This document shows, piece by piece, positions 20,024 to 29,741 of a DNA stretch of 64,000 nt. Numbering within the stretch: the stretch's first letter is position 1; the number at the start of each line of letters is the position of its first letter. The DNA lies in assembly GCF_900115815.1 (NCBI RefSeq), contig NZ_FOXV01000009.1, positions 1-64,000 of the forward strand, read 5' to 3'. The notes under the pieces were generated by a model, which saw only the letters and a list, made by a program, of their open reading frames with translations, searched no databases and was not told where the DNA came from. A program made the position numbers and the translations under genes. Source of the DNA: Roseivivax halotolerans (GTDB taxonomy: Bacteria > Pseudomonadota > Alphaproteobacteria > Rhodobacterales > Rhodobacteraceae).

Positions 20024-22426
20024 ATGAACATTGCGACCCCGCCCCAGGTGAGCACCAACACCTTGCGCGACGCGATCGTGCGGCATCTGTGCTATTCCTT
20101 CGGACGCGAGCCCGATTTCGCGGGGCTCGAGGATTGGCGCATGGCGCTGTCCTACGCGATCCGCGACCACATCGCGGATAGCTGGTTCCGTGCCGCCGGG
20201 ACTGCCCGCCGGGAAGGCGCGAAACGGGTCTATTACCTTTCGATGGAATTTCTGATCGGGCGGCTGCTCGAAGACGGCATCGTCAATCTCGGTCTGGTGG
20301 ACCAGGCCCGTGAGGCGCTCGCCGCGCTCGGGCAGGATTACGACACCGTTCTTGCGGACGAGCCCGACGCCGCGCTCGGCAATGGGGGTCTCGGGCGGCT
20401 CGCGGCCTGTTTCCTCGAAAGCCTCTCGACACTCGGCTGCCCGGCCTATGGCTACGGCATCCGCTACGAACATGGCCTCTTCCGGCAAAGCTTCCAGGGC
20501 GGGCGCCAGATCGAAGCGCCGGAGACCTGGCTCTTGCAACGCCATGCTTGGGAATTCGAGCGTCCCGAAGCGCTTTTCCGTATCGGCTTCGGTGGCGAAA
20601 TCGAGGAAACGGGTGGCAAGGTCCTCTGGCATCCTGCCGAACACGTCGATGCCGAGGCGTATGACACGCCGATCGTTGGCTGGCAGGGCAAATGGGCCAA
20701 CACGCTGCGGCTCTGGTCGGCCAAGGCGTCCGACCCGTTCGACCTTCCGGCCTTCAACCGCGGCGATTTTGCCGCTGCCGCGCAGCCCGAAGCGCTTGCC
20801 CGCACGATCAGCCGGGTTCTCTACCCCGACGATACGACCGAGCAAGGTCGCGAGCTGCGCCTCAAGCAGGAATTCTTCCTTGTCGCCGCCGCCTTGCGCG
20901 ACATCCTCGCGCGGTTCGACAAGGAACATTCGGACATCAGGAAGCTGCCGGAAAAGGTTGCGATCCAGCTTAACGACACCCACCCGGCCGTCGCCGGGCC
21001 AGAGCTCGTGCGAATCCTGCACGACGAGCGCAGCTTGCCCTTCGAAGAGGCGATGGAGATCGCGCGCGGCTGCCTGTCTTATACGAACCACACGCTCCTG
21101 CCCGAAGCGCTCGAAAGCTGGGGCGAAGACCTCTTCGGCGGCCTCTTGCCGCGGCATCTGCAGATCGCGGATCTCATCGACAACGCGCACTACGAGGCGA
21201 ACCCGTCGCGCACGCAATCCATGCGGGCCGATCACCAGGTGAAGATGGGACAGCTCTCCTTCGTAATGGCGCACAAGGTGAACGGCGTCTCGGCGCTGCA
21301 TACCGAGCTGATGAAGGAAACCGTCTTCTCGGAACTGCACCGCCTGCATCCAGAGCGCATCGTCAACCAGACGAACGGTGTCACTCCGCGCCGTTGGCTT
21401 CTGGCCTGCAACCCGCGTCTTTCGGGGCTCATCACCGAGACGATCGGCGATGGCTGGGTGGCTGATCTCGAACGCCTGCGCGAGCTGGAGCCCGCCATCG
21501 AGGATGCCGCTTGGCGCGAGCGCTTCGACGCGGCGAAGCGCGCGAACAAGGTGGACCTGTCGAACTGGATGGCTGCCGAACAAGGCGTCAGCGTCAACCC
21601 CGACGCGATGTTCGACGTGCAGATCAAGCGGATGCACGAGTACAAGCGCCAGCATCTCAACATTCTCGAGACCATCGCTCTGTGGCAGGAGATGAAGGAC
21701 GCCCCGAACGCCGACTGGACCCCGCGTGTCGTCCTCTTCGCCGGCAAGGCCGCGCCAGGCTATGCATTTGCGAAGGATATTATCCGCCTTATCAATGATG
21801 TGGCCGCCGTTCTTAACGCGGATCCCGAGACCGGCGACAAACTGCAAGTCCTCTTCCTGCCCAATTACAACGTCACGCTGGCCGAGCGGCTCATTCCGGC
21901 GGCCGACCTCTCCGAACAGATTTCCACCGCGGGCAAGGAAGCCTCGGGCACGGGCAACATGAAGTTCGCGCTGAACGGGGCGATGACCATCGGCACGCTT
22001 GACGGCGCGAACGTTGAAATCCGCGAGCATGTGGGGGCTGAGAACTTCTTTCTTTTCGGCATGACCGCCTCGGACGTCACGGAGCGCCGGAAGGTCGAGT
22101 CCCATGCGGCAAAGGCGATCGAGGCAGACCCGCGGCTCGCCCGAGCCCTGCAGGCCGTGCGTGGGGGCACCTTCTCTCCCGACGAGGTGGACCGCTACAC
22201 GCATGTGGCAGACAACATCGCGGGTGCCGATTACTTCCTCGTTGCGTCGGACTTCACCGAATACTGGCGCGCAAGCCGCGAGGCAGACGCCGCCTTCCGC
22301 GATCCGGCGACCTGGATCCGCAAAGCCGCCCTCAACACAGCGCGTTCAGGCTGGTTCTCGTCCGACCGGACGATCCGCGGGTATATGCAAGATATCTGGG
22401 CAGCGCGGTCGTATCTCTCCGATTGA
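20024..22426 (+). CDS. glgP: glycogen phosphorylase
   Basis: Releases glucose-1-phosphate from glycogen. The 800-aa protein is normal in length for bacterial enzymes. Visible motifs are AKRVYYLSMEFLIGRLL near residue 65-80, ALGNGGLGRLAACFLES near 115-131, QLNDTHPA near 315, and the pyridoxal-phosphate lysine in EASGTGNMKFALNG near 640-653. It begins the rightward glg region and is followed 49 bp later by glgB. Confidence 0.97.
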   Translation: MNIATPPQVSTNTLRDAIVRHLCYSFGREPDFAGLEDWRMALSYAIRDHIADSWFRAAGTARREGAKRVYYLSMEFLIGRLLEDGIVNLGLVDQAREALAALGQDYDTVLADEPDAALGNGGLGRLAACFLESLSTLGCPAYGYGIRYEHGLFRQSFQGGRQIEAPETWLLQRHAWEFERPEALFRIGFGGEIEETGGKVLWHPAEHVDAEAYDTPIVGWQGKWANTLRLWSAKASDPFDLPAFNRGDFAAAAQPEALARTISRVLYPDDTTEQGRELRLKQEFFLVAAALRDILARFDKEHSDIRKLPEKVAIQLNDTHPAVAGPELVRILHDERSLPFEEAMEIARGCLSYTNHTLLPEALESWGEDLFGGLLPRHLQIADLIDNAHYEANPSRTQSMRADHQVKMGQLSFVMAHKVNGVSALHTELMKETVFSELHRLHPERIVNQTNGVTPRRWLLACNPRLSGLITETIGDGWVADLERLRELEPAIEDAAWRERFDAAKRANKVDLSNWMAAEQGVSVNPDAMFDVQIKRMHEYKRQHLNILETIALWQEMKDAPNADWTPRVVLFAGKAAPGYAFAKDIIRLINDVAAVLNADPETGDKLQVLFLPNYNVTLAERLIPAADLSEQISTAGKEASGTGNMKFALNGAMTIGTLDGANVEIREHVGAENFFLFGMTASDVTERRKVESHAAKAIEADPRLARALQAVRGGTFSPDEVDRYTHVADNIAGADYFLVASDFTEYWRASREADAAFRDPATWIRKAALNTARSGWFSSDRTIRGYMQDIWAARSYLSD

Positions 22427-22475
22427 TCGGCCCGCGCGCGTTGAAGCCGCGGGGCAAGAGGCTAAACTGGCAGGT

Positions 22476-24659
22476 ATGGCTAGTGAAACCGACCTGCCCC
22501 GCGACGCCCTCGCCCGCATCCTGAACGGGACGAGCTCAGATCCTTACTCCGTGATGGGTCCGCATGAGCGGAATGGCACCCGCCATGTGACCGCGTTCGA
22601 TCCCGGCGCTGCGCGACTTGCCGCGGTGGTCGGCAAGTCCGAACATCCGCTGGAACCGCTTCCGGATATGCCCGGCCTCTTCTCGGGTCCGGTGCCGGGC
22701 GATGCGCCTTATGGTCTGCGTGGCTGGGATGCCAGGAACCGAAGCTGGGACATGGAAGATCCCTACCGCTTCGGTCCGGTTCTGGGAGAGATCGACGAAT
22801 ACCTGCTGGGTGAAGGCACCCATCACGCGCTCTGGAACGCGCTCGGGGCACATACGCTGACCCATGACGGTGTCTATGGCACGCATTTCGCCGTCTGGGC
22901 ACCGAATGCACAACGCGTCTCGGTCGTCGGGCCGTTCAACGACTGGGACGGCCGGCGCAGCCTTATGCGCTATCGTGGCGGCACCGGCGTCTGGGAGACC
23001 TTCGTTCCCGGCATCGGCGAAGGCACATCATACAAATACGAAATCCTGGGCCATGATGGTCAGGTTCAGCCGCTGAAGGCCGACCCGGTGGGTTTCGGAT
23101 CGGAACATCCGCCGAAGAATGCCAGCGTCGTGCGCGACATCACCGGATACGGCTGGTCGGATGACGAATGGATGCGGATCCGCGCCGAGCGCAATGCGCG
23201 CACCGCGCCGATCTCGGTCTACGAGGTGCATCTCGGCTCTTGGAAGCGCAAGGCGGACAACCGGCGCATATCCTACGTCGAGGCCGCGACGGAGCTGGTC
23301 GATTACGTCACCGAGATGGGCTTCACCCATATCGAGCTGATGCCGATCTCGGAATATCCGTTCGACGGCTCCTGGGGCTATCAGCCTGTCGGCCTCTTCG
23401 CGCCGACCGTGCGCCACGGACCGCCGCATGAATTCCGCGACCTCGTGAATGCCGCGCATAAAGCGGGTGTCGGCATCATCATCGATTGGGTGCCCGGTCA
23501 CTTCCCGACCGACCCGCATGGGCTCGGCCGGTTCGACGGCACCGCGCTTTATGAGCACGCCGATCCGCGCGAGGGCTTCCACCAGGATTGGAACACATAC
23601 ATCTACAATTACGGGCGGCGCGAGGTGAAGAATTTCCTGACCTCGAACGCCCTTTACTGGCTCAAGGAATATCATGCCGACGGGCTGCGCGTGGATGCCG
23701 TCGCCTCGATGCTCTACCGCGACTATTCGCGCAAAGACGGCGAATGGGTCCCGAACAAGGATGGCGGCCGCGAGAATTACGAGGCGATCGACGTCCTGCG
23801 CGCCATGAACGAGCTGACCTACGGCGAATGCGAAGGGATCATGACGGTGGCCGAGGAATCGACCTCTTATCCCAAGGTGTCGCGGCCGGTCCATGATGGC
23901 GGCCTCGGTTTCGGCTACAAGTGGAACATGGGCTGGATGAACGACAGCCTCGAATACATGAAAAAGGATCCGCTCTACCGGAAGCATCATCACGGGCAGC
24001 TTACCTTCGGGCTGACCTATGCCTTCTCCGAGAATTTCATCCTGCCGATCAGCCATGACGAAGTGGTGCACGGCAAGGGCTCGATGCTCGACCGCATGCC
24101 CGGCTCGCGGGCCGAGAAATTCGCCAATTTGCGCGCGTTCTACGGTTACATGTGGGGGCACCCGGGCAAGAAGCTTCTGTTCATGGGGCAGGAATTCGCG
24201 CAGGCCTCCGAGTGGAACCACGACACGGAGCTGGACTGGTCCGCGCTCGAGCGGCCCGATCACAAGGGAATTCAGCGACTTGTCGCGGATCTGAACCGCC
24301 TCTACGCGGAGACACCAGCGCTCTATCGGCGCGACTGCGACCCGGACGGGTTCCAGTGGATCGAGGCGGATGATGCGGACAGTTCCGTCCTGGCCTGGCT
24401 CCGGCGCGGCGAGGCAGGAGACAAGGAGGTCGTGGTGCTCGTGAATTTCACGCCGCAGGAGCAGCGCGCCTACCGGATCGGCCTGCCCTTCGCCGGCACG
24501 TGGCGCGAGGCACTCAATACCGATGCGTCGCTCTACGGGGGCGGCGACAGGGGAAACATGGGATCGGTCGAAGCAGAGGCTCGGTCGAGCCACGGGCAGG
24601 CGGCATCGGCCGAAGTGGTGATACCGCCCTTGTCGGCGGTCTACCTCGTACAGGACTGA
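22476..24659 (+). CDS. glgB: 1,4-alpha-glucan branching enzyme
   Basis: Introduces alpha-1,6 branches into glycogen. The 727-aa protein has an N-terminal domain, a CBM48 domain (GTHFAVWAPNAQRVSVVGPFNDWDG, about residues 135-160) and a GH13 core. Catalytic residues are the Asp in GLRVDAVASMLYRDY, Glu in MTVAEEST and Asp in ISHDEVVHGKGSM. The frame stays open upstream into glgP, but ATG 22476 (MASETDLPRD) is the natural start, after the glgP stop. Confidence 0.96.
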   Translation: MASETDLPRDALARILNGTSSDPYSVMGPHERNGTRHVTAFDPGAARLAAVVGKSEHPLEPLPDMPGLFSGPVPGDAPYGLRGWDARNRSWDMEDPYRFGPVLGEIDEYLLGEGTHHALWNALGAHTLTHDGVYGTHFAVWAPNAQRVSVVGPFNDWDGRRSLMRYRGGTGVWETFVPGIGEGTSYKYEILGHDGQVQPLKADPVGFGSEHPPKNASVVRDITGYGWSDDEWMRIRAERNARTAPISVYEVHLGSWKRKADNRRISYVEAATELVDYVTEMGFTHIELMPISEYPFDGSWGYQPVGLFAPTVRHGPPHEFRDLVNAAHKAGVGIIIDWVPGHFPTDPHGLGRFDGTALYEHADPREGFHQDWNTYIYNYGRREVKNFLTSNALYWLKEYHADGLRVDAVASMLYRDYSRKDGEWVPNKDGGRENYEAIDVLRAMNELTYGECEGIMTVAEESTSYPKVSRPVHDGGLGFGYKWNMGWMNDSLEYMKKDPLYRKHHHGQLTFGLTYAFSENFILPISHDEVVHGKGSMLDRMPGSRAEKFANLRAFYGYMWGHPGKKLLFMGQEFAQASEWNHDTELDWSALERPDHKGIQRLVADLNRLYAETPALYRRDCDPDGFQWIEADDADSSVLAWLRRGEAGDKEVVVLVNFTPQEQRAYRIGLPFAGTWREALNTDASLYGGGDRGNMGSVEAEARSSHGQAASAEVVIPPLSAVYLVQD

Positions 24660-24763
24660 TCCGCGCACGCGAAGGCAAAGAGGCAGCATCTGCCGGACCC
24701 GGCATGTCGTCGGGCGGCGGGCGACCAAGCGCCCGACCTCCGACATGCACACAACCCTTCGCT

Positions 24764-26866
24764 CTATCTCTGCGCGGCCATTCCCGGGAATGCAGCGTCG
24801 CTCCTGCCTGGCAACGACCGCCGCGGCAGGTTCGGAGTTGTGACATCGACGACGTCGAAATACGCAAGTTCCCGGTGAACATCCGTGACAAGTCGGGCAA
24901 GGGTCTCGATCCCGGCAGATGTCTCCTCGGCCATCGCGGCGTTCTGCTGCGTTGCGCGGTCGAGCGTGCCTATCGCGGCGTTCATGTCACGGATCTGGCC
25001 TGACTGATCCTGCGCCGTGGACGTGATCCTTTCGATGCTCTCGTAGATCTCCTTCACGCGCGCATCGATCTTCTTGAGCGCGCTGTCTGTTTCGCCCACC
25101 AGGCTGACGCCGGACTTCACCTGATCGGTCGATCTCGTGATGAGATCCGCAATTTCTCGCGCCGCGTCCGAGGATCGCTGGGCCAGTGCACGCACTTCGG
25201 AGGCAACCACCGCGAAACCGCGCCCGGCATCGCCAGCGCGCGCAGCTTCGACCCCGGCATTGAGCGCCAGCAGGTTTGTCTGGAAGGCGATGTCGTCGAT
25301 CACCTAGGTGATCGAGGAAATCTTGATGGACGAGCCGGAAATCTCGCCCATGGCGTTCATCGCACGTTCAACGATATCGCGGGACCGGCCCGTTTCCTCG
25401 ATCGAGGCGGTGGCCTGTTCGCGGGCCTGCACCGCCGAATCGGCGGTATTCTGGACCGACGTCGTCAGCTCCTGCAGGGCGGCCGCGCTTTCCTCGAGCG
25501 TCGCCGCCTGGTGCTGACTGCGCTGGGCGAGCTGATGCGTTGCGGCGGTGATCGCGCCCGCCTCGGACGTGACGTCCGACGATTGCAGCGCGACCTGCTG
25601 GATCACGTCACGGATCTTCTCAACGGCGGCATTGAAGTTGACGCGGATCTCGTCGAGATCGCCGAGATTTTCAGTCAACTCGACGCTGAGCCGTCCGCTG
25701 GCCAACCCGGCCAGCCCGGCGCGCATCGTTTCGGCCGTTCGCTGGAAGATCGTGGTGTCGATGGCGAATTTCACCACCTTCGTAACGCGGCCCGACGCAT
25801 CGAAGATGGGGTTGTAGCTCGCACGGATATGCATTTTGCGGCCGCCTTTGCCGACCCGTGTGAAATCGCCGCTCTTCTCTTTCCCGGCGGCGAGATCACG
25901 CCAGAAACGCGCATAGGTCGCGCTCCGGGCCTCCTCGGCGGGCAAGAACATGCTGTGATGCCGGCCGACGACGTCGCGCTCGGAATAGCCCACGGCACGG
26001 CAGAACAGCTCGTTCGCACGCTGAATGGTGCCATCCGGCGCGAACTCGATGACCGCCTGCACTTTCTGGATGGCGTCGATCTGGCTGCGGGCATCGGTCG
26101 CCGCGTTCTTGGCGCTTGTGATATCGAAGGCGTATTTCACAACCTTGAACGGCCGTCCGTCGCCATCGCTCATCGTCTCGTAAGTCGCTTCGAGCCAAAG
26201 CGGCTCTCCGGTCTTCGTGATCCGGCAGACTTCCCCGCTGAAAGAGCCGCCCTCGGCGAGCGCCTTCCAGAAGCTGCGATAGGCATCTGTATCGGCTTCG
26301 GCGGCCGGCATGAAGATCCTGTGATGGCGCCCGACGATCTCGGCGCGGGCATATCCTGTCGAGCGGCAGAAATTCTCGTTCGCGTCCAGCACCGTGCCAT
26401 CGAGGCCGAACTCGACCACCGCCATGCTGCGCTTTGCGGCATCCGCATGGCCGCCGTTGTCACGTGATCGCAGATGGGTTTCGGTCACGTCGCGACCGAC
26501 GAGAAGGCTGTGGAGCGTGCCGTCATCGAAGGCGCTTACGCGGCAATAGCTGATGGAGAGCCACCGCTCCTCTCCGCCGGAGGTGACGAGCGGCGTCACG
26601 CGATGCGCGTCCTGCCCCCGACGGATGGGGCTCATGATCTCGTCAAGCCAAGGAGCCTGACGGTCTGCCGCCCGCAACAGGTTTCCGAAAGGCCGGCCCG
26701 GCAGCGACCCATCGTCATAGCCGAGCGCCGCGTGGGCCGCAGCATTCGCCGAGACGATTGTGCCTTCGCCGTCCAGCCGCATCATCAGATGTGTCCGGTC
26801 GATCGCCTCGAACTCTGCGGCGCGCCCATCGGGCGCGTGCTGTGCGGTGCGCCAGAATTTACTCAT
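24764..26866 (-). pseudogene. soluble PAS-PAS-PAS methyl-accepting chemoreceptor with an in-frame amber codon
   Basis: Read as one frame, this would be a 700-residue cytoplasmic chemoreceptor. It has three PAS-like segments (about residues 20-130, 140-260, 265-385), a HAMP-like stretch, then the MCP signalling domain. There are no membrane helices. After residue 520 (ISSIT) the frame meets TAG at 25306-25304, then resumes in the same frame with [21 protein letters not shown], the hallmark MCP hairpin tip, for 179 more residues. A product stopped at the amber lacks the CheA/CheW-contact tip. No frameshift or other damage is visible, so the break is recent, suppressed, or a sequencing error. 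ATG 26866 (MSKFWRT) is taken as start. It opposes the glg genes on both sides. Confidence 0.85.
25296..25315. repeat. perfect 20-bp palindrome centred on the chemoreceptor amber codon
   Basis: TCGATCACCTAGGTGATCGA equals its own reverse complement, and the TAG stop lies at its centre. The outer arms arise from codons for S-I-T and V-I-D. The two centre bases complete the symmetry, and CAG at that codon would leave only those two bases unpaired. Confidence 0.95.
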
Positions 26867-27072
26867 GTCCGGTCTCCGTCGTTGCCCCTGAAGGCTTCCG
26901 ACATTCCCTTCGCATGCCATGACTTAATTTTTCGTCTAGCGCCGACGTTTCCGGAACGCATCGGTGCCGCATGTGCCGTTCAACGCCAAACCGGACGGCA
27001 CCCCCTAGTCGGCGGGTGCTGTGCCTGCCAGACTGAGGATCAAGGGTCGCGAAGACCCAAGGGGAGGACGAC

Positions 27073-28338
27073 ATGACGAATTCCGATAGTCGGCTGATGA
27101 ACCGGACCATGGCTTTCGTGCTGGCAGGCGGGCGCGGCTCACGCCTGAAAGAGCTGACGGATCGCCGCGTGAAGCCTGCTGTCTACTTCGGAGGCAAGAC
27201 GCGGATCGTGGATTTCGCGCTGTCGAACGCGCTGAATTCGGGCATCCGCAAGATGGCCATCGCCACGCAATACAAAGCGCATTCGCTGATCCGGCATTGT
27301 CAGCGCGGATGGTCGTTCTTTCGGGCCGAGCGCAACGAGTTCCTCGATATCCTGCCCGCCTCGCAGCGCATGGACGAGGCGATGTGGTATCGCGGCACGG
27401 CCGACGCGGTCACGCAGAATATCGACATCGTGGACAGTTACGACGTGGACTACGTCGTGATCCTCGCCGGCGACCACATCTACAAGATGGACTACGAAAA
27501 GATGGTCCGTCACCACGTCGAGGCGGGCGCGGATGTCACCATCGGCTGCTTGACCGTCCCGAGAGAGGAGGCGTCAGCCTTCGGCGTCATGGCGATCGAC
27601 GAGAACGACGTCATCACCTCCTTCCTCGAAAAGCCCAAGGATCCGCCGGGCACGCCCGACAACCCCAATGTCACGCTGGCCTCGATGGGCATCTATGTGT
27701 TCCGCTGGGATTTCCTGCGCGATCTTTTGACCCGCGATGCCGAAGACAGCAATTCGAGCCACGATTTCGGCAACGATCTGATCCCGGACATCGTCAAGAA
27801 CGGCAAGGCGCAGGCGCACCGCTTCGAGAAGAGCTGCGTGCGCGCCGGCCCCGACAAGCCCGCCTATTGGCGCGATGTCGGCACGGTGGATGCGTTCTGG
27901 AAAGCGAACCTTGACCTGACCAACTTCTCGCCCGACCTCGATCTATGGGATACCGACTGGCCGATCTGGACCTATTCGGAAAGCGTGCCGCCCGCGAAGT
28001 TCATCCATGACGAGGAAAAGCGCCGCGGCAGCGCGGTCTCGAGCCTCGTCTCGGGCGGGTGCATCATTTCCGGTACGGAGATCCGGGAGTCGCTCCTTTT
28101 CACGCAGGTGCACACGAACTCCTTCTCGAGTCTCGATCGCGCGGTCGTGCTGCCCTATGCCTATATCGCTCGCCACGCCCGGCTGAGCCGGGTGGTGATC
28201 GATCGGGGCGTGCACATTCCCGAAGGCCTCATCGTCGGCGAAGATCCCGAAGAGGACGCCAAGTGGTTCCGCGTCAGCGAAGGCGGCGTCACGCTCATCA
28301 CCCAGGCGATGCTCGACCGGAGGGCGGCCGAGACATGA
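27073..28338 (+). CDS. glgC: glucose-1-phosphate adenylyltransferase
   Basis: Makes ADP-glucose, the committed step of glycogen synthesis. The 421-aa protein starts with the nucleotidyltransferase loop [25 protein letters not shown] (about residues 17-41). It also has [29 protein letters not shown] and a C-terminal left-handed helix region. GAGGA lies just before ATG 27073. Its stop overlaps the glgA start by ATGA, so synthesis of the two is coupled. Confidence 0.97.
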   Translation: MTNSDSRLMNRTMAFVLAGGRGSRLKELTDRRVKPAVYFGGKTRIVDFALSNALNSGIRKMAIATQYKAHSLIRHCQRGWSFFRAERNEFLDILPASQRMDEAMWYRGTADAVTQNIDIVDSYDVDYVVILAGDHIYKMDYEKMVRHHVEAGADVTIGCLTVPREEASAFGVMAIDENDVITSFLEKPKDPPGTPDNPNVTLASMGIYVFRWDFLRDLLTRDAEDSNSSHDFGNDLIPDIVKNGKAQAHRFEKSCVRAGPDKPAYWRDVGTVDAFWKANLDLTNFSPDLDLWDTDWPIWTYSESVPPAKFIHDEEKRRGSAVSSLVSGGCIISGTEIRESLLFTQVHTNSFSSLDRAVVLPYAYIARHARLSRVVIDRGVHIPEGLIVGEDPEEDAKWFRVSEGGVTLITQAMLDRRAAET

Positions 28339-29741
28339 TCCGGGTTCTCTCTACCGCCTCGGAATGCGTGCCGCTCGTCAAGACGGGGGGGCTCGCGGAT
28401 GTGGCCGGTGCCCTGCCTGCCGCGCTCGCACCCGAAGGCGTGGAGATGCGGACCCTCATTCCTGCCTACAGGCCGGTGAAAGCGGCGTTGACGGGCGGCA
28501 AGGTCCACGACCTCGGCGAGGTGATGGGCGGATCGGCGCATCTGCTCGAGGCCCGGCTCGGGGAGGCTGTGCTCTACGCACTCGATGCGCCGCACCTCTT
28601 CGACCGCGAGGGCGGACCTTATCTCGACGCGTCGGGCCGGGATTTTGACGACAATCCCGAACGCTTCGCCGCGCTTTCGCAGGTTGCGGCGCTTCTCGCC
28701 GCCGAGGGCATCGAGGGCTGGCACCCCGATATCCTGCATGTCCACGACTGGCAGACGGCCCTTGCGCCGCTTTACCTCGCCGAGCGGAAGCCAACGCGGC
28801 ACCCTGGCACGGTCCTGACGATCCACAACATCGCTTTCCAAGGCATGATCCCGGCTGACCGCCGCATGCGCCTCGATTTGCCCGAAGCCGGGTTCACCTC
28901 GGACGGCTACGAGTTCTGGGGGCAGATCAGCGCGCTCAAGGTCGGACTGGTCTGGGCCGACCGGATCACCACGGTCAGCCCGACCTATGCCGAAGAGCTG
29001 CTGACACCCGAGTTCGGGATGGGCATGGAGGGCGTTCTGACCGCGCGGCGCAGCGATCTTTCGGGCATTCTCAACGGGATCGACCGCGCGGCCTGGACCC
29101 CGCCATACAAATCTCCGCGCGGCAAAGCCAAGCATCGCGCGGCGCTCCGGCGCGAGTTTGAGCTGCCGGAGGCGGATGGGCCTTTGTGCATCGTGATCTC
29201 GCGGCTCAGCCACCAGAAAGGGTTGGACGTGTTGCTCGATGCCCTGCCCGCGCTCATCGATCACGGCGGGCAGCTCGCGCTTCTGGGCTCCGGCGATCCG
29301 GCGCTTGAAGCTGCGTTTCGCCAAGCGGCGCAGCACCGGAACGTCGCCGTGCGGATCGGCTATGACGAGGCGCTGTCGCACCGCATGATGGCCGGAGCGG
29401 ACGCGATCCTCGTGCCCTCGCGGTTCGAACCTTGCGGTCTCACCCAGCTTTACGGGCTGTCCCACGGCACCCTGCCGGTAGTCGCGCGGACGGGCGGGCT
29501 CAATGATACGGTGATCGACGCGAACCCGATGGCGCTGCAATCGGGCGTCGCGACCGGGCTGCAATTCCAGCCCGTGACGGCTTCGGCCCTGGCGGGAACC
29601 TTCGCGCGGCTTCATGCGCTCTGGTCAGAGCCCGCGCAATGGCAGAAGATGATGAAGAACGCGATGGCGCAGGATGTGGGCTGGGATGTCTCGGCCCGCG
29701 CCTATGCCGCGCTCTACCAGGACCTGACACCCGAAACATGA
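28335..29741 (+). CDS. glgA: glycogen synthase (ADP-glucose), GT5
   Basis: Extends alpha-1,4-glucan from ADP-glucose. The 468-aa GT-B enzyme has the N-terminal [19 protein letters not shown] with the conserved KTGGL (about residues 15-19), HDWQTAL and IHNIAFQG. The C-terminal catalytic Glu is in [18 protein letters not shown]. The frame is open upstream through glgC, but ATG 28335 ([10 protein letters not shown]) overlapping the glgC stop is clearly the start. It overlaps glgX by four bases. Confidence 0.97.
   Translation: MIRVLSTASECVPLVKTGGLADVAGALPAALAPEGVEMRTLIPAYRPVKAALTGGKVHDLGEVMGGSAHLLEARLGEAVLYALDAPHLFDREGGPYLDASGRDFDDNPERFAALSQVAALLAAEGIEGWHPDILHVHDWQTALAPLYLAERKPTRHPGTVLTIHNIAFQGMIPADRRMRLDLPEAGFTSDGYEFWGQISALKVGLVWADRITTVSPTYAEELLTPEFGMGMEGVLTARRSDLSGILNGIDRAAWTPPYKSPRGKAKHRAALRREFELPEADGPLCIVISRLSHQKGLDVLLDALPALIDHGGQLALLGSGDPALEAAFRQAAQHRNVAVRIGYDEALSHRMMAGADAILVPSRFEPCGLTQLYGLSHGTLPVVARTGGLNDTVIDANPMALQSGVATGLQFQPVTASALAGTFARLHALWSEPAQWQKMMKNAMAQDVGWDVSARAYAALYQDLTPET

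Noticed and set aside
19898-22204. 768-codon minus-strand frame opposite glgP
   Set aside because: GC-driven shadow; glgP has every catalytic motif on the plus strand.
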